DNA of 64,000 nucleotides from JAIESQ01 sp964495375 (GCA_964495375.1 CAZBWM010000023.1:1-64000), one strand, 5' to 3'; positions 43,368 to 52,673 are shown, numbered from the stretch's first letter. Made by a program: numbers and translations. Notes: generated by a model from the sequence alone, not told the origin.

Positions 43368-44819
43368 TCACCTTTCTTCGCCAGAACTTGCCGCGTCGTC
43401 GACCTGCTCGACGCTGCTCAGCACGCTTCCCCGTGCAAGACGCGTCCGCAACCGATCCCCCATCTTAAGGGTTCGTGCGTCGCGCACCAGATGCCCGTTT
43501 TCTGCCCGCTCGGTCAGGCTGTATCCCCGTGCTAGCACTTGTAGCGGGCTAAGTGAATCGAGCATTCCGCGTAATCTCTCCACGCGATGCTTGGCCTGGT
43601 CGAGCCGGCGATGCTGTGCTTTCGTCGCCCGAGCGTCCAGTTCGTCGAGCCGGCGAGCCAAATCGTGAATCCGCTCTAGGGGGCGCCGCAGCACGCGACT
43701 GGCAGCTAGCGCCGTCAAACGCGTACGTGCGACCGCCGCACGGCGACTCAGTCCGGTCCGCAATCGGCCGCCGAATTGTCCCAGCAAAACGCGCATTTCT
43801 TCGGCCGAGGGGACTACCAGTTCGGCGGCCTCGCTCGGTGTCAGAGCCCGCACGTCGGCGGCCAGATCGGAAAGGGTGACATCGATCTCATGCCCGACGG
43901 CCGACACCACCGGAATCTGCGAAGCGGCGATCGCCCGCACGACCCGCTCTTCGTTAAAAGCCCAAAGATCCTCGGCGCTACCGCCACCGCGACAGACCAC
44001 GAGCGTGTCGATTTCCGCTTCAACGCGATTGGCCAGCGCGATGCCGGCGGCAATCTCGGCGCCAGCGCGTTCTCCCTGAACGCGCGCGGGAATGATCCAA
44101 ACGTCGGTGCCGCGCCAGCGACGGCGCAGCACTTCGAGAAAGTCCTTGATGGCAGCGCCGGTCGGGCTCGTGACGACCGCGATCCGCCGCGGGAAACGGG
44201 GGAGCGGCCGCTTGCGCTCGGGCGCGAACAGTCCCTCGGCCGCGAGCTTCGTATGCAACTGCCGCAAAGCGAACTCGAGGGCGCCCATGCCGCGCGGCAC
44301 GATGCGATCGACCACGAGCTGATAGGTGCCACGCGCGGCGTAGACTTCGAGCCCGCCGTGGCAAACGACTTCGAGCCCATCGTGCAAATCAAATCGCAGC
44401 CGGGCGGCAGCACTGCGCCACATGACGGCCCGCACCTGGGCGTGGTCGTCCTTGAGCGTGAAATAGCAGTGCCCCGAGTGGGCCCGCGAGAAATTGGTGA
44501 TTTCGCCCGTCACATCAACAGCCGGAAACGCTCCCTCGAGCAATTCCTTGACGACATCGGTGAGCTGCGAAACCGACAAGACGACCGGCTCGGTCGGTGC
44601 TTTCGGTTCAGCGGGGGGAGGGGGCGAAACGTACGTCGAGGACTGCCCGCCGGCCACCGCTGATTGCAGTCGCTTTGCGGGGCTGGACGCACGCGGTGGC
44701 GCGCCGGTCCCAGGGAGTTTTGTACGGGCTTTTTTCTTCCCGCCGCGGGGAGCCTTTTGCGGGGCCGGCGGCTGCGCCACCTGCGGTTCGGGATCGGGAA
44801 AGAGATCGAACTGGCGCAT
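43368..44819 (-). CDS. xseA: Exodeoxyribonuclease VII large subunit
   Basis: This 483-residue protein has an OB-fold (VSQLTDVVKELLEGAFPAVDVTGEITNFSRAHSGHCYFTLKDD) and the nuclease core (AVVTSPTGAAIKDFLEVLRRR, RGGGSAEDLWAFNEE, SAVGHEIDVTLSDLAAD, RALTPSEAAEL), all diagnostic of XseA, then a helical C-terminus. It processively degrades single-stranded DNA together with XseB. An extra 65-residue Pro/Ala/Lys-rich head precedes the OB-fold. The ATG at 44819 starts MRQFDLF. It is the first gene of the operon. Confidence 0.94.
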   Translation of the reverse strand: MRQFDLFPDPEPQVAQPPAPQKAPRGGKKKARTKLPGTGAPPRASSPAKRLQSAVAGGQSSTYVSPPPPAEPKAPTEPVVLSVSQLTDVVKELLEGAFPAVDVTGEITNFSRAHSGHCYFTLKDDHAQVRAVMWRSAAARLRFDLHDGLEVVCHGGLEVYAARGTYQLVVDRIVPRGMGALEFALRQLHTKLAAEGLFAPERKRPLPRFPRRIAVVTSPTGAAIKDFLEVLRRRWRGTDVWIIPARVQGERAGAEIAAGIALANRVEAEIDTLVVCRGGGSAEDLWAFNEERVVRAIAASQIPVVSAVGHEIDVTLSDLAADVRALTPSEAAELVVPSAEEMRVLLGQFGGRLRTGLSRRAAVARTRLTALAASRVLRRPLERIHDLARRLDELDARATKAQHRRLDQAKHRVERLRGMLDSLSPLQVLARGYSLTERAENGHLVRDARTLKMGDRLRTRLARGSVLSSVEQVDDAASSGEER

Positions 44820-45116
44820 GGGGCGGACAAACAAATCGGGCCGTAGTTGAGCCGTTCGTGGCGAATCTCCGTCAGCTTAACGAATTCGCCCCTGGCAAGG
44901 GAAATGTCGCCCACAGTGCCCCCGGCTGCCGAACAAGGTTGAAGCGGCAGGCAGGATCGCGAAAAACACGTCCGAAAGGGCCCTTTCATCGGTAGCGGGG
45001 TCGGCGTTACATTAGAGGGCCCAAGAAAAGCCGTCCCCGGCCATCGGAACCATGAGCCACTTCGGGCTCTCCGATTCGGCCTGCGGACAGCCGAGCGCTT
45101 TCAGGAAGCAACGAAT
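44820..45116. promoter_or_regulatory. Divergent region between xseA and rpmG
   Basis: This stretch has no gene. GGGCCC occurs twice (about 44977 and 45018), around a possible rpmG promoter with TTTCAT and TACATT boxes 18 bases apart. The downstream end carries AGGAA as the rpmG ribosome binding site. The promoter call is weak. Confidence 0.3.
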
Positions 45117-45281
45117 ATGGCCAAAGGTAAGAAGAAAGTCGAAACCGTCTTCCTCGTTTGCGAGGAGACCGGCGACTACAACTACGTGCTACGTCGCAAG
45201 ACGGGCGGCGAAAAGCTCAAGCTGATGAAGTACTGCCCGCGCGTCCGTAAGCACACGATGCACACGGAAAAGAAGAAGTAG
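45117..45281 (+). CDS. rpmG: 50S ribosomal protein L33
   Basis: This 54-residue protein (MAKGKKKVETVFLVCEE, then YNYVLRRKTGGEKLKLMKYCPRVRKHTMH) is clearly L33, a large-subunit protein of the E-site region. Zinc-binding L33 has four Cys in two CxxC pairs and the zinc-free form has none; this one keeps one Cys of each pair. AGGAA lies about nine bases before the ATG. A terminator follows downstream. It is divergent from xseA. Confidence 0.93.
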   Translation: MAKGKKKVETVFLVCEETGDYNYVLRRKTGGEKLKLMKYCPRVRKHTMHTEKKK

Positions 45282-45331
45282 ACGCGCGCCGCCTTGGCGA
45301 GTGTGTCGCTTCGTCGCGTCGCCATCCGTTT

Positions 45332-45365
45332 GGCACAGCGCAGCAATTGGCACAGCGCAGCAAAA
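45332..45365. repeat. 17-bp tandem duplication
   Basis: The 17 bases TTGGCACAGCGCAGCAA occur twice back to back, with no mismatch, at 45332-45348 and 45349-45365, just before the terminator of rpmG. Confidence 0.9.
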
Positions 45366-45392
45366 AGCCCAGGAGTTTCGACCCCTGGGCTT
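45365..45392 (+). terminator. Rho-independent-like terminator after rpmG
   Basis: A 9-bp stem AAGCCCAGG/CCTGGGCTT is preceded by an A-run and followed by ATTCGTTT. It lies between convergent rpmG and the lipoprotein gene, so it could serve both strands. Confidence 0.65.
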
Positions 45393-45421
45393 ATTCGTTT
45401 CATAAGCCTACTTATTTGGCG

Positions 45422-46030
45422 CTATTCTCCAGCCGATGCGGCAGGCGCCGGTCGCGGCGGGGGGCTCACCGGTGCCGGGGGGGCACCTTCTGTAGCGGGT
45501 TTTGCCGCCGGTTTGCGCGGCGGTTCGATCACCAAGAACGGTGCCCGCTGATTCGCCTGCTGGATGGCTCGCAGTGAATTCTTGCCGAGCACGCGGCGCA
45601 ACTGAGGTTCGGCCTCGTCGAACATCGCGCTGACCGACTTACGGTCGTCGTCGCTCTCGACGTCGGCTTCGGCCAGCGAACGGCGCAGCTCGCGAATCAA
45701 CGGAACTTCGTCCTCTGGGGCTGGTCGCTCATCGCGCGGACGAGCGGGCACAGGCCGCGCCGGCCGGCCATCGGCAGTCTGACTCGCGGCGCTCGGTCGT
45801 GGATTCGCCGGACGCGGCACGCCCGGTTGTACGACCTCGGGGGGCGACAATGGCGGGCGCGTGCTGCTCTGCGCGGCGGAGCCAGTATCAACGAGAGGAG
45901 CGCCGGCGCCACCCGTCGGGTTCTGCGGGGTGACAGCCGTCGCCGGCGGAGTCGACTTGCGACCGCAACCGGCCAGCAGGAGCCCGCCTGCCAGCAATCC
46001 GGCGGCAAAACAGCACAATTCGCGTTTCAT
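45422..46030 (-). CDS. Pro/Ala-rich lipoprotein of unknown function
   Basis: This 202-residue protein has a lipoprotein signal (LCCFAAGLLAGGLLLAGC, Cys22), a Pro/Ser/Thr-rich linker, and a short charged helical segment (VPLIRELRRSLAEADVESDDDRKSVSAMFDEAEPQLRRVLGKNSLRAIQ). The tail is again Pro/Ala-rich. I do not recognise the family. Start: ATG at 46030. It is convergent with rpmG and lies 81 bases from the isomerase-like gene upstream. Confidence 0.72.
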   Translation of the reverse strand: MKRELCCFAAGLLAGGLLLAGCGRKSTPPATAVTPQNPTGGAGAPLVDTGSAAQSSTRPPLSPPEVVQPGVPRPANPRPSAASQTADGRPARPVPARPRDERPAPEDEVPLIRELRRSLAEADVESDDDRKSVSAMFDEAEPQLRRVLGKNSLRAIQQANQRAPFLVIEPPRKPAAKPATEGAPPAPVSPPPRPAPAASAGE

Positions 46031-46111
46031 CGGTAGTCGGCCAGGTGCATGGAATTGATCGCTTGGCGACGAGCTTCGCCGCCAGTGTTCCACGCTAGTT
46101 CGACCCGCGCG

Positions 46112-46861
46112 TTACAGCAAGCTTTCGAGCAAAAGCCGCAGTTTTCGCAGTTCGGCCAGATGGTCGACCCCTTCCTGTTGGACGATATGGACGGTCAGGG
46201 CCTGGCTGTAGCGAACCTTGTTGAGCTGCGTAATCAGTCGCCCATACTCGATTTCGCCCTGGCCCACGCGGACCTGCAATTGGTCCTTGGTCGTGTCGCG
46301 CAGCCGCACGTGATAGGTGTGCTTGATCAGGTGGTCGTAATTTGCGCCGGCGTGCGGCCCACAGATGTAATGGCTCGGATCGAGCGTAATGCCAAGTCCC
46401 TTGACGTTGTCGCAGAGCACGACGGCGGTCGCTGGGTCTTCGGTCATGTGGCCGGCTTCAGTGTTCACGCTCACCCGCACGCTTTCGTCTTCGCCGATGC
46501 GGACCAGCTCGCGCAACCGCTCGATCTCTTCATTGAACGGGGTGCCGAGCACGGCCGCCGGCACCGTCACCGACACCACGCCCGTCGCTTTGGCCAGCTT
46601 GCAGCAGGCGGCGAACTGCTTGTAGTACTCGCTGCGGGGGGCGTCCAAATCGACGATCAGCGCGACCGGCTTCAGGCGGTGCGTTTCTCGACAGGCTTGC
46701 ACGGCCTTGTCAAGATTGGCCAGCACCTGCGAGGGTTTTAATTGGTTACCGTGCTCGCGGACGGCAAACTCGACGCGCGAGAACTCCAGCTCGACGAGCC
46801 GGGCAAGCGCGGCATCGAGCGACAACTCGGGAAAGCAATCCGTTGAGGCAGCGACAAACAC
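46112..46861 (-). CDS. Sugar phosphate isomerase/epimerase-like (AP endonuclease 2 TIM-barrel) protein
   Basis: This 249-residue protein begins VAASTDCFPELSLDAALARLVELEFSRVEFAV, a typical xylose-isomerase-like TIM-barrel start, with metal-site residues in SVNTEAGHMTEDP, LDPSHYICG and HVRLRDTTKDQLQVRVGQGEIEY. Such enzymes isomerise or epimerise sugars, for example inosose or hydroxypyruvate. The substrate is unknown. The start is a GTG at 46861 with GAGGAG upstream. Confidence 0.85.
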   Translation of the reverse strand: MFVAASTDCFPELSLDAALARLVELEFSRVEFAVREHGNQLKPSQVLANLDKAVQACRETHRLKPVALIVDLDAPRSEYYKQFAACCKLAKATGVVSVTVPAAVLGTPFNEEIERLRELVRIGEDESVRVSVNTEAGHMTEDPATAVVLCDNVKGLGITLDPSHYICGPHAGANYDHLIKHTYHVRLRDTTKDQLQVRVGQGEIEYGRLITQLNKVRYSQALTVHIVQQEGVDHLAELRKLRLLLESLL

Positions 46862-47155
46862 TCCGTTAACTCCTCGGGCAGCGGGCCGGCGGGGGCGACA
46901 ATCCGTTCGGAACAAGCCGCCGTAGCTTACCGCTGCTGGCTGTCGTCGTGCAACACCGCAGCCCGCCGCAAGCAGGCACTTGTGCGGCAAGCCCGGTATC
47001 GCAAGACTTACAGTCGATCCCCGAAACCACCGCCAAGCGACCCACGCACACTACCGAGCGGCCCACGCTGCTAACCTGCCAGGGTCGCGCCGGCGGGCCG
47101 CCCACCAGCAACTTCCCATTCAACGGCCACGCCCAGTTCCGAAAGGCAATTCGCA

Positions 47156-48262
47156 ATGGATTCATCAGGCATGCCAGCGGGCGGATATCGTCAGCCGGGT
47201 TACGCGCCACCACCGCCCCCTCGTGGCATGGGTTTTGGCTCCTGCGCGATGGGTTGCCTGGTCGTGTTGCTTCTGGGAGGGCTCGCCCTGTCGCTCTTGG
47301 CGAACGTGACGCTCGTGGCCGGACAGGCCGATACGGGCCTTTACGAGTACGGCCTTTCGGAGAAGTACCATTCGCTCAATCGCAAGGCGACCAACAAGAT
47401 CGCCATCATCCGGCTCGAAGGGGCGATCCTCGACGAGGACAAATTCGTCCGCAATCAGGTCGAAGTCGCGCTGCGCGACGAGAACGTCAAAGCCGTCGTG
47501 CTGCGGGTGAACTCCCCCGGCGGCACCATCAGCGGCAGCGACGAAATCTATCACCGCGTCCGCAAGCTGATCGCTGAGCGCGAGCTGCCCGTGGTGGTCA
47601 GCATGGGCGGCATCGCGGCCAGTGGCGGTTACTACGCGGCGATGGCCGTCGGCGATGGCGAGCGCCGCATCTATGCCGAACCCACCACCTGGACCGGCTC
47701 GATCGGTGTGATCATTCCGCACTACAGCTTCGCCGGCTTGATGCAGGAGTGGAAAATCGAAGACGACTCGATCAAGAGCCATCCGCTCAAAGGGATCGGC
47801 AGTCTGACGAAAGTCATGACTCCCGAAGAACGAGCGATTCTGCAGGCGTTGGTCGATGACGGTTTCACCCGCTTCAAAGATGTGATCAAGACCGGCCGAA
47901 AGCAATTCGCTGAACATCCCGAAGAGCTGGACGCCCTGGCCACGGGTCAGGTGTACGCCGCGACCGAAGCCAAGGCGAGGGGGCTGGTCGACGAAATCGG
48001 CTATCTCGACGACGCGATAGCTCGCGCGCTCGAACTGGCCAGCATCGACAAGACCGACGCCAAGGCGATCGAGTATCAGAGCCACGGTGGATTGTTGCAG
48101 GACATCCTGATCGGCCCGAGCGGATCACAAACCTTGGAGGGAGCAGCCGCGGCGATTGAAGGTCGCCAATTCGACTTGCGCGGTTTGATCGAGCTGGCGA
48201 CCCCCCGCGCATATTTCCTCTGCACGAGCTTGCCGCCGCTGGAGAAGCTCGCGCGGCCGTAA
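47156..48262 (+). CDS. sppA: Signal peptide peptidase SppA-like (S49) protease
   Basis: This 368-residue protein has a Gly/Pro-rich head, one membrane helix (about 33-52) and an S49 domain: AIIRLEGAI, VVLRVNSPGGTISGSDEIY, SMGGIAASGGYYAAMA with the catalytic Ser, and TTWTGSIGVI. The catalytic Lys is expected in the KKHHPLKGIG-like stretch (IKSHPLKGIGS). It cleaves remnant signal peptides in the membrane. Start: ATG at 47156 with GAAAGG nearby. Confidence 0.92.
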   Translation: MDSSGMPAGGYRQPGYAPPPPPRGMGFGSCAMGCLVVLLLGGLALSLLANVTLVAGQADTGLYEYGLSEKYHSLNRKATNKIAIIRLEGAILDEDKFVRNQVEVALRDENVKAVVLRVNSPGGTISGSDEIYHRVRKLIAERELPVVVSMGGIAASGGYYAAMAVGDGERRIYAEPTTWTGSIGVIIPHYSFAGLMQEWKIEDDSIKSHPLKGIGSLTKVMTPEERAILQALVDDGFTRFKDVIKTGRKQFAEHPEELDALATGQVYAATEAKARGLVDEIGYLDDAIARALELASIDKTDAKAIEYQSHGGLLQDILIGPSGSQTLEGAAAAIEGRQFDLRGLIELATPRAYFLCTSLPPLEKLARP

Positions 48263-48430
48263 CTTTGCCATGCACCGCGAGAGCGAGGCGCAACCCGGTG
48301 CGTCCTCGTGTCGTTGCGCGATAGCAGCTTGCTGAAGAAACGAAGAAATGTAGCCGGTCACTTCGAGGCCGGGGATTTGCCGCGAATTCCGCGGTCACAG
48401 ACCCCAACTGCTGAGTACTTCAACGGGCCG

Positions 48431-50029
48431 CTAAGCACTACCGAAGCGCTTTCTGATCGCCGCCGCGGCTTCCAGCGCGCGACGCCGATCGTGAGCGTCG
48501 AAGCCGAGCCACCAGGCGAGCGGCGCCCAAACCAACATGGTCAGGCCGATTTCGGCAATCAAGACAACGGGCGTGACCGCGGGGACCAAGAGTTGCACGC
48601 CGCAGGCGAGCGCGGCGAGAATCGCGCCGACCATTACGGCCGCGGCAAAACCGTGCAGCAGGTAGTGCCCAAGCCCGACGTCGAGCGTCCGCGTGACATG
48701 CACCGTGATCACGGCGCGCTGGAGCCAACTGAGCACGATCGTGGGGATCACGATTGCGGGGATCGCCCATTCCATTGGCCAGCCGACGGCCTTGGCCCAA
48801 AAGACGATGATCACCGACGCGGCAATATTGATCGCGGCGGCAATTGTCTGCACGGCGGTCAAAAAGCGGACGCGGTTCACCCCTAGCATGACTTGCCACT
48901 GGGCGCCCGTAGCGTTCGAGGCCAGATCGGCCACGGCCCAGGCAATCAAGGTCCAACTGGTCGCTTCGAAACCTGCACCCAGCCAGAAATGGACTACCGG
49001 AAACGCGAAGGCCACAAAGACGACGGTGAACGGGACCGCCATTAATGCGCCGATGCGAGTGCCGCGCACCAACAGCTCGCGAACCAGGTCGTGCCGGCCG
49101 GAAGTGAAGTAGGCCGTCGCCAGTGGTCGCAACTGCCGGCTGAGGACTGCCGAAAAGGGTTGCGCGAAGGTCACCAAGAGGAGCGCGGGATTATAAAATG
49201 CGGCGGCGGCCGGGCCGTAACGGCTCGAGAGCAGCGGCACGTCGGTCTGCGAGGTGAGCTTGAGCACGAGCTGTTGCACGAAGGTTACACCGGCCAGCGA
49301 CGAGAGCTCGTCGACTACATTGCGACGCAGATTCCGCCCGACCAATTGAAGCGTCGGCACCACGCGCCAGGCCACGACCGCAGTCAGCACGAGGCCGATG
49401 CCCTTGGAAATTAGCATCGCGCCGGCCCAGCCGTGCAAGTCGAATTGCCACAGACCGACCGCCAGCGCGATCAACGACGCGCGGCTGATGATTTCGGCAA
49501 TATGCGCAGCGTCGACCAGGTCGAAGCGATGCTCGGCCTCGACTAGCGCGCCGAGAATCGCGGTGATGAACTGCATTAGCGCGTAGGGCACCACGAAGTA
49601 GCGCACCAGCGCGATCGCCACGACGCGATCGGGGCCGGTGATTTTCAAGAGATCGACAATCAGGCCGGCCCCGGCGAAGACCGCGACTTCGGCGACGATG
49701 GCGGCAACGCTAAACCCCGCCAGCACGGTGGTGACCAGTTCATTGATGCGCGACAGGTTGCCGGCGGCAATGTGCTCGGCGAGTTGCCGCCCCATGGCGG
49801 TGCGGATGCCGGCATCGATCATCAACAGCATGCCGACCAGCCAGGTCATCAAGACGATGACACCGTACCGTTCGCGCGGCATCTGGTCGACGAGAAATGC
49901 CACGATCCAGAACGAGGCGGCGCCGGCGACCACCACGTTCAACCAACCGGTCGTCGCGTTCAGTGCGAACCGCGTGGTTGGTTTCACCGGTACAAATACC
50001 TGTTGGTCCGAGTGCGATCCTCGCCACAT
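48431..50029 (-). CDS. Oligosaccharide flippase-like membrane protein
   Basis: This 532-residue protein has about 12-14 hydrophobic helices and the pattern of MOP-superfamily polysaccharide flippases (Wzx/MviN-like), with an N-terminal FALNATTGWLNVVVAGAASFWIVAFLVDQM and a central FYNPALLLVTFAQPFSAVLSRQLRPLATAY. It should move lipid-linked glycan across the cytoplasmic membrane. The ATG at 50029 was chosen; a TTG 30 bases upstream is in frame. It is head-on with SppA and just downstream of serC on the same strand. Confidence 0.85.
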   Translation of the reverse strand: MWRGSHSDQQVFVPVKPTTRFALNATTGWLNVVVAGAASFWIVAFLVDQMPRERYGVIVLMTWLVGMLLMIDAGIRTAMGRQLAEHIAAGNLSRINELVTTVLAGFSVAAIVAEVAVFAGAGLIVDLLKITGPDRVVAIALVRYFVVPYALMQFITAILGALVEAEHRFDLVDAAHIAEIISRASLIALAVGLWQFDLHGWAGAMLISKGIGLVLTAVVAWRVVPTLQLVGRNLRRNVVDELSSLAGVTFVQQLVLKLTSQTDVPLLSSRYGPAAAAFYNPALLLVTFAQPFSAVLSRQLRPLATAYFTSGRHDLVRELLVRGTRIGALMAVPFTVVFVAFAFPVVHFWLGAGFEATSWTLIAWAVADLASNATGAQWQVMLGVNRVRFLTAVQTIAAAINIAASVIIVFWAKAVGWPMEWAIPAIVIPTIVLSWLQRAVITVHVTRTLDVGLGHYLLHGFAAAVMVGAILAALACGVQLLVPAVTPVVLIAEIGLTMLVWAPLAWWLGFDAHDRRRALEAAAAIRKRFGSA

Positions 50030-50065
50030 CAGCGCGGCCGTTCGGAAAGCGTACGCCAAAAACGC

Positions 50066-51178
50066 TTAGCCCGACTGCTTTTGAAAGTCGCGCATGACTT
50101 CGGCCAGCCGCTCGACCCCCTCGCGCGGCATGGCGTTATAAATTGACGCCCGAATGCCGCCGACCGAGCGGTGCCCCTTGAGCTGGAAGAGCTGCTGGGC
50201 TTCGGCCGCCTTGAGGAACCGCTTTTCCAGATCGTCATTCGGCAGTCGAAACGTGACATTCATCACCGATCGGCAGCCTGGCTCGGCGTGGCCGCGATAG
50301 AAGCCGTCGCTGGCGTCGAGCACGTCGTAGAGCAACCGGGCTTTGGCGGCATTTTGCGCTGCCATTTTTTCAAGCCCGCCGATTTCTTCGAGCAACCAAC
50401 GCGTGACCAGCATCACGATGTAAATGCCGAACACGCAGGGCGTGTTGTAGCGCGAATCGTTCTCGGCAAAGGCCTGATAGCTCAAGATCCCCGGCAGCGA
50501 CTTGGGGGAACGCTGCACGAGATCGTCGCGCATGATCACGACGGTCACGCCCGCGGGCCCGGCATTCTTTTGAGCGCAGGCGTAAACCATTCCGTAGTCG
50601 GCGATCGGCACCGGTCGCGAGAGAATGTCGCTCGACGAGTCACAGATTAGCGGCACATCCGCTGGAGGCGCGACGCCGGCCGCGCGGGGATCGGTCGACA
50701 TCTGCACGCCCTGGATCGTTTCGTTCGAGGTGACGTGCAGGTAGGCAGCATCCGGGCTGAGCTTTAACTCGTCTGGGCGGGGCAGGCGGTTAAAGGCAGT
50801 ATCGGCGCCATCCCACACGGCACGCACGGGGCCTTCGAGGGCGGCCTCTTGCTTGGCTTTCTTCCCCCAGGAACCGGTGACGAGGTACTCGGCCGTGCGA
50901 CCGCTGTCGCGCAGCAGGTTCATCGGGATCATGGAGAACTGTAGCGCCGCGCCCCCTTGGAAGAACAACACGCGATAGTTTTCGGGAATGCCGAGCAGCT
51001 TGCGGAGATTGGCCTCGGTTTCGGCCAGGATCTCATCGAAGGGCTTCGAGCGATGGCTGATCTCGAGCACCGACATGCCGACACCGGGCAGCGCCAACAG
51101 GTCGCGCTGCGCTTGTTCGAGCACTGGCAACGGGAGCACCGCCGGCCCCGAGGAAAAATTGAAAACGCGCTCGGCCAT
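50066..51178 (-). CDS. serC: Phosphoserine aminotransferase
   Basis: This 370-residue PLP enzyme makes 3-phosphoserine for serine biosynthesis. It has RVFNFSSGPAVLPLPVLEQAQ, ISHRSKPFDEIL, LFFQGGAALQFSMIPMNLL, the cofactor Lys in YACAQKNAGPAGVTV, and a C-terminal KGHRSVGGIRASIYNAMP, all diagnostic of SerC. The 36-base gap to the flippase gene suggests co-transcription, although the two have no obvious metabolic link. Start: ATG at 51178. Confidence 0.95.
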   Translation of the reverse strand: MAERVFNFSSGPAVLPLPVLEQAQRDLLALPGVGMSVLEISHRSKPFDEILAETEANLRKLLGIPENYRVLFFQGGAALQFSMIPMNLLRDSGRTAEYLVTGSWGKKAKQEAALEGPVRAVWDGADTAFNRLPRPDELKLSPDAAYLHVTSNETIQGVQMSTDPRAAGVAPPADVPLICDSSSDILSRPVPIADYGMVYACAQKNAGPAGVTVVIMRDDLVQRSPKSLPGILSYQAFAENDSRYNTPCVFGIYIVMLVTRWLLEEIGGLEKMAAQNAAKARLLYDVLDASDGFYRGHAEPGCRSVMNVTFRLPNDDLEKRFLKAAEAQQLFQLKGHRSVGGIRASIYNAMPREGVERLAEVMRDFQKQSG

Positions 51179-51362
51179 AATTGCTGATTCTCCGCACGCC
51201 GCGGGGGCGTGGTCAGGAACTAAAACTCGTACTGGTTGTTTAATCTCTCGGTTCGTCGCGCCGGCGAGACCGCACCTTTGGGGGGCCGCACCGTGACCGG
51301 TCAGGCTTTGCTGCTCCGTGCTAGATGCGCCACGTGGCGAATCCGTTCGCGCGTCCGAATCG

Positions 51363-51494
51363 TGGGTCAGTCGAGTCAGCTCGTAGCCCGAACGGTGTCA
51401 GGAACCGATTCAAATGCGAGCCAACGATTGGTGGCCGGCCGTTTGAATCGGTTCCTGACACCGTTCGGATGTCGGTTCCAATTCGACTGACCCA
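51363..51494. repeat. 132-bp nested palindrome
   Basis: The core is a perfect 26-bp inverted repeat (51389-51414 and 51442-51467, beginning CGAACGGTGTCAGGAACC) around a 27-base loop. An outer perfect 12-bp inverted repeat TGGGTCAGTCGA (51363-51374) / TCGACTGACCCA (51483-51494) encloses it. Extension outward continues with few mismatches. TGTCAGGAACC-type arms resemble repeats linked to REP-associated tyrosine transposases in planctomycetes, but no transposase is here. Confidence 0.85.
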
Positions 51495-51655
51495 TGACTC
51501 GCCGTCGCGGGCAAGCCGGGTATTGTAGGGCCGAGGGGCCACCCGCTGGAACGGGGGGGCGCCGGGCTTCGACAGAATGATTCGCCGGTTCGCCGATCAG
51601 GCAGTGGTAGTTCGACGAGCGCTGTCTAAGAGCACTCGATTCCCGCTGCGGTCGG

Positions 51656-51685
51656 TTGGCTGCCGGTGCCCGAGCATCGTATACT
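51656..51685 (+). promoter_or_regulatory. Promoter of the sulfotransferase gene
   Basis: TTGGCT at 51656-51661 and TATACT at 51680-51685 are 18 bases apart. Transcription would begin near 51692, followed by AAGGAG at 51702-51707 and a GTG start at 51720. This argues against the longer reading that begins at 51666. Confidence 0.55.
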
Positions 51686-51719
51686 CAAATTAAAGTCCTT
51701 CAAGGAGTTACCTATCGCC

Positions 51720-52673
51720 GTGACCGGTAGTTCGCCCGCAATCGCCGATTCCAATGTGCCTGCATACCAGGGGGCCGGCGGCGAGCCCGCCTGGACGCGG
51801 CAGTTCATTCTCGAGGTGGGCGCTGCCCGCAGCGGCACCAATTTCCTCGGCGAAGTTCTCTCCCAGCACCCGAAGCTGGCCTACTGGCGGCGCCCGAAAT
51901 ACGTGTGGCGCTACGGCAATGCCTGGAAGCCCGACGATTGCCTCACGGCGGCCGACGCTCGCCCGCGCGTGCGGCGCTACGTGCAACGGCGATTCGGCGA
52001 GTTTCTCGAGCGCTCGGGCCGCGAGCGGCTGTTGGTCTGCACGCAGGCCAATTCGCTGGCCCTGGACTTCGTCGACGCGATTTTTCCGCACGGCAAGATC
52101 GTGCACATTATCCGCGACGGGCGCGAGGTCGCGGCGTCGCAAAAAGCGGAATGGCAGATTCATAACGCGGTGTTCAAAAGCAAGGGGAGCCGGCCGCCAT
52201 TCGTGACCCTCGTGGCCCGGCGATTGCGCGAAGTGCCGCTGGCCGACCTGCCCGCGTATCTGCCGGAATTTTTGGGCACTACGTGGACGATGCTCAACGG
52301 AAGCAAGTACCGCTACAGCATGGGGCCAAAGATCCGCGACTGGCGCCAGCGCTCGCGGGGTATGGATCGCCTGGCGTTTGGCGCGCTCACCTGGCGCGAA
52401 TGCGTGACCGCTGCCCGCGAGGTCGGCCGGCGGTTGCCGGCGTCGCGTTATTACGAAGTGAAGTTCGAGGATGTCGTGTCGCGTCCCGACGTGACGATCC
52501 CCCCGCTGTTGGATTTTCTCGAGTTGCCGCCGTCGCGCGAGATCGACGAGTTCATCGCCAAACGGGTCGATCGCAGTGTGTCGGGCAAGTGGCTCACCCG
52601 GCTGACGCCTGACGAAATGGCGCTCATCATGCCGATCATCGGCGATTTATGCCGCGAGCTCGGGTACGTGTAA
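51720..52673 (+). CDS. Sulfotransferase
   Basis: This 317-residue protein has the 5'-phosphosulfate loop (LEVGAARSGTNFL) and the 3'-phosphate site (HIIRDGREVAASQKAEW), which identify PAPS-dependent sulfotransferases. It should place sulfate on a glycan or other acceptor. The GTG start at 51720 is set by promoter position and by AAGGAG 12 bases upstream. The methyltransferase gene begins one base after its stop, followed by glycosyltransferases, so the acceptor may be a surface polysaccharide. Confidence 0.88.
   Translation: MTGSSPAIADSNVPAYQGAGGEPAWTRQFILEVGAARSGTNFLGEVLSQHPKLAYWRRPKYVWRYGNAWKPDDCLTAADARPRVRRYVQRRFGEFLERSGRERLLVCTQANSLALDFVDAIFPHGKIVHIIRDGREVAASQKAEWQIHNAVFKSKGSRPPFVTLVARRLREVPLADLPAYLPEFLGTTWTMLNGSKYRYSMGPKIRDWRQRSRGMDRLAFGALTWRECVTAAREVGRRLPASRYYEVKFEDVVSRPDVTIPPLLDFLELPPSREIDEFIAKRVDRSVSGKWLTRLTPDEMALIMPIIGDLCRELGYV

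Larger units (their letters stand above)
51179..51719. other. 541-base intergenic region
   Basis: No gene is seen. The region holds a large nested palindrome at 51363-51494 and the promoter of the sulfotransferase gene at 51656-51685. The stretch from 51495 to 51655 has no recognised element. Confidence 0.5.

Noticed and set aside
48263..48430. Search for a tRNA or small RNA between sppA and the flippase gene
   Set aside because: No cloverleaf, T-loop or terminator could be recognised.
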